DNA from: an uncultured Prevotella sp.
GTDB taxonomy: Bacteria > Bacteroidota > Bacteroidia > Bacteroidales > Bacteroidaceae
Direction: 5' to 3'
Assembly (NCBI GenBank): GCA_934204655.1
Contig: CAKPZJ010000020.1
Span: 1-48,859 of the forward strand
DNA: 48,859 nucleotides
Below, piece after piece: positions 7,426-15,835 of the stretch; positions within the stretch are counted from its first letter, which is position 1, and every line of letters starts with the position of its first letter. The translations under genes were made by a program, and so were the position numbers. Below the pieces are notes generated by a model. The model was not told the origin of the DNA. It did no database searches and was given only the letters and a program-made list of their open reading frames with translations.

Positions 7426-7499
7426 CTCGTGAGGGCGCGTGGCGCGACAGGAACGATGGCAGGCGGCACTCCGAGCCACGGTCGCCCCGCCCTATACGG

Positions 7500-7530
7500 C
7501 CAGCGCCCGCTATGGGGTAGCGGGCGCTGG
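7500..7530 (-). terminator. 13-bp GC-rich hairpin after the S9 peptidase gene
   Basis: Perfect arms ccagcgcccgcta (7500-7512) and tagcgggcgctgg (7518-7530) with a 5-base loop, 40 bases past the peptidase stop. It lacks a T-tract, so it may be an mRNA-stabilising 3' hairpin rather than an intrinsic terminator. Confidence 0.45.
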
Positions 7531-7569
7531 TGGGGTAGTGGTGGCTGCCAGTATGGCTGTAGCCAGGGG

Positions 7570-9774
7570 TTACTTCAGATGGCTGATAAAGTGGTTGGCT
7601 ATCTGTCGCATCAGGTGGTTACGGGTGTTGCCACCGATGATACTGTGGTTGCGGTTGGTGTACCACACCTCGGCAAAATCCTTGTCGGCCTGAACCAGCG
7701 CCTCGGCATACTCATAAGAGTTCTGGGGGTGTACATTGTCGTCGGCCACACCATGGCAGATGAGCAGGTGGCCATGGAGCTTGGAGGCGCGGCCGATGGG
7801 GTTGTCGGCGTAGCCCTCTGGATTCTCCTTGGGGGTGCGCATGTAGCGCTCGGTGTACACCGTGTCGTAGTAGCGCCAGTTAGTGGGAGGCGCCACGGCC
7901 ACGCCAGCGTAGAATACACCGCGCCCCTCGCTCATACTCATAAGAGTGTTGAAGCCACCGAAGCTCCAGCCCCAGATACCGATGTGGCTGCTGTTTACGT
8001 AGCTCTGCTTGCCCAGCCAGAGGGCTGTCTCGACCTGGTCCTTAGACTCCTGGGCCCCCATGTTTTGGTAGATACACTTCTCGAAGTCGGCCCCGCGGCC
8101 ACCAGTGCCACGGCCATCGACACAGACCACAATGAAGCCCTGCTGGACGAGGTACTGGTCGAAGGCACCGCCCTGGCCCAAGGAGCCGGCGTTCCAGGAG
8201 TTGACGACCTGTTGGCTCCCAGGGCCGCTGTACTGGAACATAATGACGGGGTACTTCTTTGCAGGGTCGAAATCGGCCGGTCGGAGCATCCAGCCGTCAA
8301 GCGTCACACCCTCGGAGGTGGTAAAGGTAAACGGGGTGCGGGCTGCCCAGCCGTACTCGGCGGTCTTGGCCTTGAGGGCGCTGTTGTCTAACAGGGTCGA
8401 AAGCACCTTGCCGCTCTGCGAGCGCAGTGTATAGACGTACGGGGTGTTGTAGTTGCTCCACGTATTGATGAAGTACTGGTAGTTGCCAGCAAAGATGGCC
8501 GTGTTCCAGCCCTCTTGGTCGGTCAGGCGGTCGGTCTTGCCGTTCTTGTGGGTAACATAAATCTGGCGGTCGTGTGGGTTGAGCGCCGCGCACTGGTAGT
8601 ACACGTCGCCCGTGGCCTCGTCGTAACCATATACGGCCGTGATGTCGTGCTGGCCGTCGCCTATCTTCCTGAGCAGAGAGCCAGCCATGTTGTACAGGTA
8701 CAGCTGCATGTAGCCGCTGCGGTCGCTGGGTATGAGCAGGGTAGAGTGGCCCACGATGATGCCCGCCATGGCATCTTCCTGGACGTAGCGTTTGGACTGC
8801 TCCTTGATGAGCAGCTGGGCCATGGTACTGCGTGGGTTCACCGTGTACAGGTTGAGCTCGTCCTGGTGGCGGTTCATCGTGTAGACGATGATGCGCTGCG
8901 GGTCATTGGTGGCCTTGATGCGCGGCATGTAGCCCTCGGCCTCCATCGGAACCTGCAGCCGGAGCGTGCGGTGGCTCTTGATGTCGTAGCTCCACGCACT
9001 GACCGACGAGTTGACCTCGCCGGCCTTCGGGTACTTATACGAGTAGAGTCCCGGGTAGGCTTCGTACTCGCTGCGGGTGGGGTTCGAGCCCTTGAACAGC
9101 TGTAGCGAGTAAGTCCGCACTTGCCGTTCATCGTATTTTATCCAGCATATCATGGTGCCGTCGGCGTTGAAGCAGTACGAGCGGTTGGTGCTAAACTCCT
9201 CCTCGTTGACCCAGTCGGGCAGGCCGTTGATAATCTCATTGAACTTGCCATCAGTGGTAACCTGGCTCTCAGCGTTGTCGTAGAGCAGCTTGACCAGGTA
9301 GATGTTGTTGTCACGGACAAAGGCTATCTGGTTGCCGTCGGGCGACCAGATGGGCACCTGCTGCTTGCCACCGTCAGAGAGGCGCTCTAACTTGCCGCTC
9401 TTGATGGTGTATATGTAGTAGTCGGCCTTGTACGAGCGGCGGTACACCTTCTCGGTGTTGGTGCGGATGAGCATCTTGTCGCCACGGGGCGACATCTCGT
9501 AACCGTCAAACTTGCTGAGCTTCTCGCCGTAGGTCTTGTCCAGGTCGAAGAGCACGTCGGTCTGCTGGCCGGTGCGGAAGGAGTAACGTACTATCTGCTT
9601 GCCATTGTCGCTGATGCGGGCATACTGGGCGGTACCTGGCAGGGGGTCGATACCGTTGATGGTCTTGGCGGCAAACTCGCCAGAGGCAATCGCCTTGATT
9701 TCCATTTTCTTGACTGCGTACATTTCTGTTACTGCCAGGAATAATACTGACAGGGCTAATAATGTTTTTCTCAT
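7570..9774 (-). CDS. S9 family peptidase, dipeptidyl peptidase IV-like
   Basis: Secreted or periplasmic serine peptidase that removes dipeptides, typically after Pro, from peptide N-termini. An N-terminal signal peptide (MRKTLLALSVLFLAVTEMYA) is followed by the beta-propeller domain (about 40-480). The alpha/beta-hydrolase domain ends the protein. Nucleophile motif GWSFGG has Ser at about 606, HGVADDNVH carries the Asp near 680, and NRNHSI carries the His near 712. At about 735 aa it has full DPP IV length. The start may be the ATG at 9774 or one two codons upstream (9780); the signal peptide begins cleanly at the former. It is transcribed alone, with a promoter at 9801-9808 close to the divergent yhcC-type gene. 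A role in using peptides is inferred. Confidence 0.9.
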   Translation of the reverse strand: MRKTLLALSVLFLAVTEMYAVKKMEIKAIASGEFAAKTINGIDPLPGTAQYARISDNGKQIVRYSFRTGQQTDVLFDLDKTYGEKLSKFDGYEMSPRGDKMLIRTNTEKVYRRSYKADYYIYTIKSGKLERLSDGGKQQVPIWSPDGNQIAFVRDNNIYLVKLLYDNAESQVTTDGKFNEIINGLPDWVNEEEFSTNRSYCFNADGTMICWIKYDERQVRTYSLQLFKGSNPTRSEYEAYPGLYSYKYPKAGEVNSSVSAWSYDIKSHRTLRLQVPMEAEGYMPRIKATNDPQRIIVYTMNRHQDELNLYTVNPRSTMAQLLIKEQSKRYVQEDAMAGIIVGHSTLLIPSDRSGYMQLYLYNMAGSLLRKIGDGQHDITAVYGYDEATGDVYYQCAALNPHDRQIYVTHKNGKTDRLTDQEGWNTAIFAGNYQYFINTWSNYNTPYVYTLRSQSGKVLSTLLDNSALKAKTAEYGWAARTPFTFTTSEGVTLDGWMLRPADFDPAKKYPVIMFQYSGPGSQQVVNSWNAGSLGQGGAFDQYLVQQGFIVVCVDGRGTGGRGADFEKCIYQNMGAQESKDQVETALWLGKQSYVNSSHIGIWGWSFGGFNTLMSMSEGRGVFYAGVAVAPPTNWRYYDTVYTERYMRTPKENPEGYADNPIGRASKLHGHLLICHGVADDNVHPQNSYEYAEALVQADKDFAEVWYTNRNHSIIGGNTRNHLMRQIANHFISHLK

Positions 9775-9800
9775 ATACATATCTGTCTCAATGATAACTG

Positions 9801-9808
9801 CAAAGTTA
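9801..9808 (-). promoter_or_regulatory. Putative -7 element of the S9 peptidase gene
   Basis: Minus strand TAACTTTG, 27 bases before the ATG. Confidence 0.5.
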
Positions 9809-9850
9809 CAAAATATTAACTATTAACTCTCTGAAAAACGGATATTTTTG

Positions 9851-9858
9851 TAATTTTG
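9851..9858 (+). promoter_or_regulatory. Putative -7 element of the YhcC-type gene
   Basis: TAATTTTG ends only 8 bases before the ATG at 9867. The rnpB gene in this window sets its 5' end 6 bases after its own -7 box. By that spacing this mRNA would begin 2-4 bases before the start codon. Confidence 0.5.
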
Positions 9859-9866
9859 CAGGTTAT

Positions 9867-10778
9867 ATGGAGCACTATTACAACGACTTTGGTACGTGGA
9901 TACGTCGCCAGTTCCCTTTTCGGGTTCAGAAAATCTCGGTCGATGCCGGTTTCTCATGCCCCAACCGCGACGGGCATATCTCGTATGGTGGTTGTACGTT
10001 TTGCGATAACCACACCTTTAATCCAGCTTACTGCAGCCGCGAGCGCAGTGTATCGCAGCAGATAGCTGACGGCAAGGCGTTCTTTGCACGCAAGTATCCG
10101 GATATGCGCTACTTGGCCTATTTCCAGGCATACTCTAACACCTACGCGCCCGTGGCCACCCTGCGGGCGCTGTACGAGGAGGCGCTGGCCGTGCCGGGGG
10201 TGGTGGGCTTGGTGATAGGTACTCGCCCCGACTGCGTGTCGGCCGAGGTGCTCGACTATATCGAACAGCTGAGCCGCCGCACCTTTGTCCTGGTCGAATA
10301 TGGCATCGAGAGTGCCAACGACGATACGCTCCGCCGCATTAACCGTGGTCACACCTTTGCCGACAGCCGTCGCGCCATTGTGGAGAGCCATCGCCGTGGC
10401 ATCCTCACGGGCGGCCACGTCATCTTAGGACTGCCGGGCGAGGGGCGCGAGGAACTGCTCCGGCAGGCAACGGCTATCTCGGCCCTGCCCCTCGACATCC
10501 TGAAGATACACCAGATGCAGATTATACGCGGCACGGCTCTGGCCCGCCAGTTTGCTGTCAGTCCTTTCCATGTTTTTAGTGTCGATGAGTATATCTCGCT
10601 GGTGTCAGAGTACATCCAGCGGTTACGGGCTGACTTGGTATTAGAGCGTTTTGTCAGTCAGTCACCGGCCTCCATGCTCGTGGCGCCCCGCTGGGGACTC
10701 AAGAACCACGAGTTTGCCGACCGGCTGAACCACTACCTCAGTGCCCACGGCATCCGTCAGGGCAGTAGGGTGGTGTAG
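9867..10778 (+). CDS. Radical SAM protein, YhcC/TIGR01212 family
   Basis: The 303-aa product binds a [4Fe-4S] cluster through Cys31, Cys43 and Cys46 (motif SCPNRDG...YGGCTFCDN) and cleaves S-adenosylmethionine. The family SIDAGFxCPNRDG signature is present here as SVDAGFSCPNRDG. The TIM-barrel region follows, with the SAM-binding-type segments LVIGTRPDCVS and GGHVILGLPGE. Length fits the E. coli YhcC family (about 300-310). The substrate of YhcC is not established as far as I know. The likely promoter sits almost at the start codon. The 3' end overlaps the convergent GldB-like gene by 22 bases. Confidence 0.88.
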   Translation: MEHYYNDFGTWIRRQFPFRVQKISVDAGFSCPNRDGHISYGGCTFCDNHTFNPAYCSRERSVSQQIADGKAFFARKYPDMRYLAYFQAYSNTYAPVATLRALYEEALAVPGVVGLVIGTRPDCVSAEVLDYIEQLSRRTFVLVEYGIESANDDTLRRINRGHTFADSRRAIVESHRRGILTGGHVILGLPGEGREELLRQATAISALPLDILKIHQMQIIRGTALARQFAVSPFHVFSVDEYISLVSEYIQRLRADLVLERFVSQSPASMLVAPRWGLKNHEFADRLNHYLSAHGIRQGSRVV

Positions 10779-11560
10779 TCGTCATTGAGCAGTACCTGTT
10801 CAATGTCTTTATCGGGGTGCTTGCGCATGTAGTTGTCTACCATCATTACGTACTTGGTCTTGAAGAACTTCTGGTTCACGGCCTTGTTCACTGTCCACAG
10901 TATCTTGGCCATGTGTAGGTCGCGCTCCAGCTGGCTGCGCTTGTCTGCCTGGGTTATGGGGTACACACTCAGCAGGTAGAACGCCAGACAGTCGGGCACT
11001 ATATAGGCCCGCGTCATGCTGACCCGCTGCTGGTACGTGTAGTATTTGAGGTAGAGGGGATAGTTGATGCCTAAGTATTTGTCCAGGCAGATGCCTATAG
11101 TCTTGTTGCCGATGATGACGCTCTGGTCCAGTGCCCCTATCTGCGCGTAAATCCTGGGAATGGGCAGCGAGGGAATCCACTTTAGCAGTCGGTCGAAGCT
11201 CTTGTTGAACCGCTTGTTAAGGTCAGTCATGTCAGCGTACTCTGCCTCGGTGTCAGAGATAAGCGACTGGAGCGTGGAGTCCTGATAGAAATGCAGATAC
11301 TTGGTACTTATGTTGGGGTCTACCACCTCGCCTATCTGCAATACCTTCTCTATCAGCGTGCGGGTCTCTATGGGGTACTCGGTGTTCATCTCCTGGAGGG
11401 CCGAGTAGTCGCCCGTGGCCAGGTAGCGGCTCTGCAAGCGGTCGTAGCGGGCTATCTCAATCTCCTGCCTTTGACTCTCGATGTCAAAGGGCTTCAGCCT
11501 TAGTCCACAGGATGTAAGGAGGCTTAGGGCGATAATGAAGAGATATATAACGTTTCTCAC
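10757..11560 (-). CDS. GldB-like lipoprotein
   Basis: The 267-aa lipoprotein has a GTG start (11560). A stop codon lies two codons upstream in frame, and the signal peptide with lipobox LTSC (Cys at about 18) begins directly at this GTG. The remainder resembles the gliding-motility lipoprotein GldB family of Bacteroidota (segment FDRLLKWIPSLPIPRIYAQIG, conserved DKYLGINYPLYLKYY). In non-gliding Bacteroidales such proteins have no defined role, and no other gld genes are in the window. It is monocistronic, with a strong promoter at 11587-11617, and overlaps the radical SAM gene tail-to-tail by 22 bases. The family call is from pattern memory. Confidence 0.68.
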   Translation of the reverse strand: MRNVIYLFIIALSLLTSCGLRLKPFDIESQRQEIEIARYDRLQSRYLATGDYSALQEMNTEYPIETRTLIEKVLQIGEVVDPNISTKYLHFYQDSTLQSLISDTEAEYADMTDLNKRFNKSFDRLLKWIPSLPIPRIYAQIGALDQSVIIGNKTIGICLDKYLGINYPLYLKYYTYQQRVSMTRAYIVPDCLAFYLLSVYPITQADKRSQLERDLHMAKILWTVNKAVNQKFFKTKYVMMVDNYMRKHPDKDIEQVLLNDDYTTLLP

Positions 11561-11586
11561 TTGTCAGACAATTACTATTCTGAGCG

Positions 11587-11617
11587 CAAAAATAGTAAAA
11601 AAAGTTTTAAAAGCAAA
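11587..11617 (-). promoter_or_regulatory. Promoter of the GldB-like gene
   Basis: Minus strand TTTG (11614-11617), 19-bp spacer, TATTTTTG (11587-11594): full agreement with the Bacteroidota consensus. Confidence 0.7.
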
Positions 11618-11721
11618 GGGCTATTCTAAAAAAATACAAAATCGCGGTGTGTCTGGAGATGGTTTTTGGCGTATTTATTAAAAACCGTTATCGTTTTGCT
11701 AAGAGCAGATAGCGTTTTGGC

Positions 11722-12618
11722 TCATTTCCCGGCCTTGGCAATGGCCTGATGGCAGACCACGGCAGCCTCTCGGTCAGGCCGGCAGTGTAGCATGTAGAAT
11801 CCCGTGGTCTCTATCACCTGGGTCACGGTGGCCATGAACTGGTCGTAGAGGGCCGGCTCCCACTTGATGCTCGAGCACGAGGGCAGGAAATGTACCAGCG
11901 CGTCTATGGGCGACAGGCGGTCTACGCTGTTCTGAGGTGCCCGGTCTATCTGGGTGATAGCTCCTAAGCGGGCCTTGACGTTGCGGTAGCAGGGGGTCTT
12001 GCCGCTCCAGGGGCTGCCATATATATAAGGTGTACCGTCGATAATGCGGATAATGGGGTTGTCGTCATTCATCAGGTCGCAACCAGGCAGGTAGCGGAGC
12101 CACATGCTTACCTGGGTGCTCTTGCCCGTGCCGCTCTTGGCGATGAACGCATAGCCGTAGCCGTGCTGTCTGACCAGCGAGGCGTGGATAAGCAGGGTGT
12201 GCTCCTTGCAGGCGGCAAAGGCGTAGGCCAGCATCAGAGCATTGTTAAGGCCGTAGCTGCGCATGTCGTAGTTGCCATTGAGGGCACAGCTACACTCGGT
12301 AAAGTCGTGGTTGCTAACGAGCAGGCAGCAACTCTTCTTCTGGATGTCCTTGATGATAAACTGGTGGCCACCGTTGGCACAGCGGTCTACGATGATGTCG
12401 CCATTGCCTGTGTCAAAGGTGTGTATGCGGGTGCGCTGTTCCTTGGGTACGGGCTGCAGGCTATCATCAATAATCAGCTGGAACAGGGGGCGGTCTGTGT
12501 GATGGGTCGTGGCAAACGTGGCAAACGACGGCAGAAGCGAAATGTTATTAAGCCCACCTTCTCTGAAGATGAGCTTAATCGTCAAGTCGGCCAGTGTAAA
12601 CCAGTAGCTATTGTCCAT
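11722..12618 (-). CDS. HPr kinase/phosphorylase-like P-loop protein
   Basis: The 298-aa product has the C-terminal fold signature of HPr Ser kinase-like proteins. LLIHASLV (about 142-149) leads into the Walker A loop AKSGTGKST (160-168), DLMNDDNPII (181-190) supplies the acidic metal site, and GSPWSGKTP (201-209) matches the conserved segment near the end of the fold. The N-terminal 130 residues are not the usual HprK regulatory domain. No HPr or PTS gene is nearby, so the substrate is unknown; such stand-alone proteins are often labelled PEP carboxykinase-like. It is the last gene of the rpoD operon (18-base gap to the Lys-rich protein). A kinase acting on a small molecule or protein linked to envelope or translation functions is only inference. 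Confidence 0.72.
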   Translation of the reverse strand: MDNSYWFTLADLTIKLIFREGGLNNISLLPSFATFATTHHTDRPLFQLIIDDSLQPVPKEQRTRIHTFDTGNGDIIVDRCANGGHQFIIKDIQKKSCCLLVSNHDFTECSCALNGNYDMRSYGLNNALMLAYAFAACKEHTLLIHASLVRQHGYGYAFIAKSGTGKSTQVSMWLRYLPGCDLMNDDNPIIRIIDGTPYIYGSPWSGKTPCYRNVKARLGAITQIDRAPQNSVDRLSPIDALVHFLPSCSSIKWEPALYDQFMATVTQVIETTGFYMLHCRPDREAAVVCHQAIAKAGK

Positions 12619-12636
12619 CGTGGTACGAGCTCTCTT

Positions 12637-13191
12637 TTAGGCTTTTGGGGTAGTCTTTTTAGCTTTCTTGGCCTCTTTCTTAGCTACCTTGGCCTGCTTC
12701 TTGGCATCCTTAGCTTTCTTTTTAGCTTCCTTAGCTTGCAGTTTGGCTTCTTTCTTGGCCTCCTTGGTCATGGGAGCCGTCTCTGTCTGCTCCTCGGCGG
12801 GCAGGGGATTGAACTTGAACTCATTGGCGGCCAGATACTTGATGTCGAACTTGCCCGTCTTGATATATTTCTTTCTCAGTTTGGTGAATTTCTTCTCAAT
12901 GTCCTTCTGCTTGGTGGCATAGATGATGGCGCACACTCTGTGAGGGGCATCCTGGCTGGCCAGGAAGTCCTTGAGCTGAACCGAGTAGGTATCGCGGTTC
13001 TGTAAGAAGTGGGTCTTGTGCTCAATGGTGGCTCCGGGCATGGGCTGAATGTCAGTGAAATATACCGTTGAGTCGTTGAACGAGGCCGAGAAACCAAATG
13101 CGTAAATGTTATCCTTCTTATTATCAGCATTGGCCTGAAGGGCAAATGCCATACAAATCACCGTGAGGGCGATGGTTATGATTTTATTCAT
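12637..13191 (-). CDS. Secreted protein with a Lys/Ala-rich tail, unknown function
   Basis: The 184-aa protein has an N-terminal signal peptide (cleavage after LQANA, about residue 22). A globular part follows (about 25-130, with a VYFTDIQPMPGA segment), then a long KEAKKxAK-type tail (about 140-184) of almost pure Lys, Ala and Glu that should form a basic helix. The globular half resembles small Prevotella/Bacteroides periplasmic proteins of unknown role. The tail might bind nucleic acid, lipid or the cell wall, but the sequence does not decide it. It lies 17 bases after rpoD and 18 before the HPr-kinase-like gene. Confidence 0.75.
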   Translation of the reverse strand: MNKIITIALTVICMAFALQANADNKKDNIYAFGFSASFNDSTVYFTDIQPMPGATIEHKTHFLQNRDTYSVQLKDFLASQDAPHRVCAIIYATKQKDIEKKFTKLRKKYIKTGKFDIKYLAANEFKFNPLPAEEQTETAPMTKEAKKEAKLQAKEAKKKAKDAKKQAKVAKKEAKKAKKTTPKA

Positions 13192-13208
13192 CGTTATATG
13201 TTTGTCGT

Positions 13209-14072
13209 TTATTTACCTAAATAACTTTTTAACAGCTTGTTCTTCGTGTTGTTGCGGAGCTTACGGATGGCCTTCTCGCGGATTTGGCGAACCCGCTCGC
13301 GGGTAAGTCCGCACTTCTTGGCAATCTCTTCCAAGGTCAGTTCGGGCTGACCGATACCGAAATAAGACTCGATGACCACGCGCTCGCGCTCATCCAGGAA
13401 GTTGAGGGCCCTGCTTATCTCCTCGCGGAGCGACTCCATGAGCATCTCCTCGTCTGTGTCGGGTATGGAGTCATTGGGTATGACATCAATGAGGCTGTTG
13501 CCCTCGCTGTCGCTCAGTGGGGCATCTACCGAGACGGCCCGGCCCGAGGCATTGATGGCTTCCTCGATTTTCTCTTCGGGCAAGTCGAGCGTATCGGCTA
13601 TCTCGTTGAGACTGGGACGGCGCTCGAACTCCTGCTCGAACTTACTGCTGGCGTGCGAGATTTTGCTGGCTGTTCCCACCTGGTTCAGGGGGAGTTTTAT
13701 CATCTTGCTCTTCTCGGCAATGGCCTGCAGTATGCTCTGCCTAATCCACCATACGGCGTAGGAGATGAACTTGAAGCCGCGGGTCTCATCAAACTTCTCA
13801 GCCGCCTTGATGAGCCCCATGTTGCCCTCATTGATTAGGTCCGAAAGGCTCAGTCCCTGGTTCTGATATTGCTTAGCTACCGAAACCACGAAGCGCAGAT
13901 TAGCCTTGGTGAGCTTGTCGAGAGCCCTGCGGTCGCCCTTTTTGATGCGCTGCGCCAGGTCTATCTCCTCCTCAATGGTGAGGGGAGGCTCACTGCCAAT
14001 CTCCTGAAGATACCTGTTGAGCGACGGTTCCTTCCGGTTGGTTATCGATTTCGTGATTTTCAGTTGTCTCAT
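13209..14072 (-). CDS. rpoD: Primary RNA polymerase sigma factor (RpoD/SigA, short Bacteroidota type)
   Basis: The 287-aa protein directs RNA polymerase to the TAnnTTTG promoters seen throughout the window. It lacks the long region 1.1 and the non-conserved insert of E. coli sigma70, as is normal for the Bacteroidota primary sigma. Region 1.2 (NRYLQEIG, 19-26) is followed by region 2 (about 50-125), with [18 protein letters not shown] and the -10-binding [13 protein letters not shown]. Region 3 spans about 130-200. Region 4 ends the protein, with [20 protein letters not shown] as the -35-binding helix-turn-helix. It is first in a three-gene operon with 17-18-base gaps. Its own promoter fits the consensus it reads. 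Confidence 0.95.
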   Translation of the reverse strand: MRQLKITKSITNRKEPSLNRYLQEIGSEPPLTIEEEIDLAQRIKKGDRRALDKLTKANLRFVVSVAKQYQNQGLSLSDLINEGNMGLIKAAEKFDETRGFKFISYAVWWIRQSILQAIAEKSKMIKLPLNQVGTASKISHASSKFEQEFERRPSLNEIADTLDLPEEKIEEAINASGRAVSVDAPLSDSEGNSLIDVIPNDSIPDTDEEMLMESLREEISRALNFLDERERVVIESYFGIGQPELTLEEIAKKCGLTRERVRQIREKAIRKLRNNTKNKLLKSYLGK

Positions 14073-14099
14073 TAAGTATAACTATTTGATGAGTAGTTG

Positions 14100-14131
14100 C
14101 AAATGTAGTGCTTTTGTGGCAAATGAGCAAG
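14100..14131 (-). promoter_or_regulatory. Promoter of the rpoD operon
   Basis: Minus strand CTTG (14128-14131), 20-bp spacer, TACATTTG (14100-14107), 28 bases before the ATG. Confidence 0.65.
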
Positions 14132-14152
14132 AAAAACCTTTATTATTTCATC

Positions 14153-14182
14153 AAAAAAAGGTGCAATTACAAGAATTGCACC
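14153..14182 (-). terminator. Rho-independent terminator of htrA
   Basis: Perfect 9-bp arms ggtgcaatt (14160-14168) and aattgcacc (14174-14182), 5-base loop. On the minus strand it is followed by seven T residues, 26 bases after the htrA stop. Confidence 0.9.
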
Positions 14183-14207
14183 CTTGTTGATATTTGATAA
14201 TGAATGA

Positions 14208-15665
14208 TTAGTTTACCTGAACTGCAAAGTAGTCGCGCTTGCCGGTGGGCCAGATACCCTTAATGTAGAGTACGGGGTCTTTGCTGGTCGAAGCTTTCTT
14301 GACAGCTTCCTGGAGGTCGTCGATAGTCTTGATGGTGGCGTCGTTGGCCTGGAGGATGACGAAACCCTTCTCGATGCCGGCCTTCTTCATGGCACCGCCG
14401 TTGACCTTGATAACTTCCAGACCGTAGTTGATGCCCAGCTGCTCCTTGGTGTCCTTGCTAACCGGGGCAAATGAGCCACCCAGTACATCCAGGTCGGCGG
14501 TCTTGACCACCTTGGTGTTGCCCTGGGCGTTCTTCAGGGTTACGGTCTTGGTCACTTTCTTCTTATTGTGCAGATAGGTAACGGTCAGCTTGTCGCCGGG
14601 ACGCTTGTTGGCCATCGTCTCCTGGAGCTCGGCCATCTTTACTACCTTCTTGCCGTCTATGCTGATGATGACATCGCCCTCGGCCAGGCCGGCGTCGGCT
14701 CCGGCACCATCGGGATCAACCTTGGACACATACACGCCCTCGTTGGTGCCATAGTCGGCATCCTTTCCATTGTCCTTCATAGCATTAATCTGGTTGATAA
14801 CGTCGCCGCCCATAATGCCCAGGTAGGCGCGCTGTACGGTGCCGTACTTCTTCAGGTCATCGACCACCTTATTCATAATAGTGGTAGGGATGGCAAAGCC
14901 GTAGCCCGTGAATGAACCCGTCTGAGAGTAGAGCATGGCGTTGATGCCCACCAACTCGCCCTTGGTGTTGACCAGGGCACCGCCCGAGTTACCAGGGTTG
15001 ATGGCCGCATCGGTCTGGATGAAGCTCTCTACACCATTCTGCTGGGCATAGAGCGAGCGTGCCTTGGCGCTCACGATACCAGCGGTTACGGTGTTGTTCA
15101 GTCCGTACGGGTTACCTACTGCGATGACCCACTCGCCTACCTTGAGCTTGTCAGAGTCGCCTATGGGCAGGGTGGGTAGGTCTTTGGCGTTGACCTTGAT
15201 AAGGGCCAGGTCGGTAGAGGGGTCGGTACCGATGATGCGGGCCGAAAATTCACGGTTGTCGTTGAGGGTTACCGTCAGCTCGTCGGCCCCGTTAACCACG
15301 TGGTTGTTGGTAACGATATAGCCGTCAGAAGAGATGATGACACCCGAACCAGTGGCCTGTTTCTTAGGAGTCTGAATTTGCTGTTTGCGTTTGCCCCCGT
15401 TGCCCTGTCCGAAGCCGAAGAAATCGCCGAAGAAGTCGTCGAACGGACTGCTGGGCACGTCTACGGTCTGAACCTTGGAGTTCTGCACAAATTTGATATG
15501 CACTACAGCCGGGAGCGACTTCTCGGCTGCGTATGTCAAGTCTACCGGCTGGCCAGCTACGGCCACACTGGCCGGGGTGGCATAAGCCTTGATAAAGGAG
15601 CCTGCTGACAGAGCCACGGCTACGGTACACATGGCTCCGCAAAGATACATAGAATACTTTTTCAT
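14208..15665 (-). CDS. Do/HtrA-family periplasmic serine protease
   Basis: The 485-aa envelope protease/chaperone degrades misfolded proteins. The ATG at 15665 (MKKYSMYLCGAMCTVAVALS) gives a clean signal peptide; upstream in-frame starts add hydrophilic residues and are less likely. The catalytic triad is His122 (TNNHVV), Asp152 (TDLALIKV) and Ser227 (GNSGGAL). Two PDZ-like regions follow (about 300-380 and 400-485). A Phe/Gly/Gln-rich loop after about residue 75 (DDFFGDFFGFGQG) corresponds to the flexible LA loop. Length fits DegP/DegQ-type proteins. It is transcribed alone between a promoter with an operator-like palindrome and a strong terminator. Confidence 0.93.
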   Translation of the reverse strand: MKKYSMYLCGAMCTVAVALSAGSFIKAYATPASVAVAGQPVDLTYAAEKSLPAVVHIKFVQNSKVQTVDVPSSPFDDFFGDFFGFGQGNGGKRKQQIQTPKKQATGSGVIISSDGYIVTNNHVVNGADELTVTLNDNREFSARIIGTDPSTDLALIKVNAKDLPTLPIGDSDKLKVGEWVIAVGNPYGLNNTVTAGIVSAKARSLYAQQNGVESFIQTDAAINPGNSGGALVNTKGELVGINAMLYSQTGSFTGYGFAIPTTIMNKVVDDLKKYGTVQRAYLGIMGGDVINQINAMKDNGKDADYGTNEGVYVSKVDPDGAGADAGLAEGDVIISIDGKKVVKMAELQETMANKRPGDKLTVTYLHNKKKVTKTVTLKNAQGNTKVVKTADLDVLGGSFAPVSKDTKEQLGINYGLEVIKVNGGAMKKAGIEKGFVILQANDATIKTIDDLQEAVKKASTSKDPVLYIKGIWPTGKRDYFAVQVN

Positions 15666-15760
15666 ACTCGTTTGTTTTTTAATTTTATTTTCTGTCTGTT
15701 TTTTGTTCATTCCTGTGCTGATAGAGTGGCCCACGTGGGGCACCACTGCCATTGCAGTTG

Positions 15761-15768
15761 CAAATATA
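15761..15768 (-). promoter_or_regulatory. Putative -7 element of htrA
   Basis: Minus strand TATATTTG, about 95 bases before the ATG. The -33 region is occupied by the palindrome at 15785-15803 and has no clear TTTG. Confidence 0.5.
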
Positions 15769-15784
15769 GGTGCAAACTTTGTTA

Positions 15785-15803
15785 AACTGACAACTTGTCA
15801 GTT
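15785..15803. promoter_or_regulatory. Perfect 19-bp palindrome, likely operator of htrA
   Basis: aactgacaa-c-ttgtcagtt: two perfect 9-bp half sites around one central base. It lies 16 bp upstream of the htrA -7 box, where the -33 contact would be. The size and place suit a dimeric transcription factor. It is not followed by a T-tract in the direction of any gene end, so a terminator role is unlikely. Confidence 0.55.
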
Positions 15804-15835
15804 TTCTTTATTTCATTTTAACAATTTAATTTAGG

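Noticed and set aside
7330..8391. Open frame overlapping the ispE-S9 gap and antisense to the S9 peptidase
   Set aside because: GC-rich shadow frame; no family resemblance.
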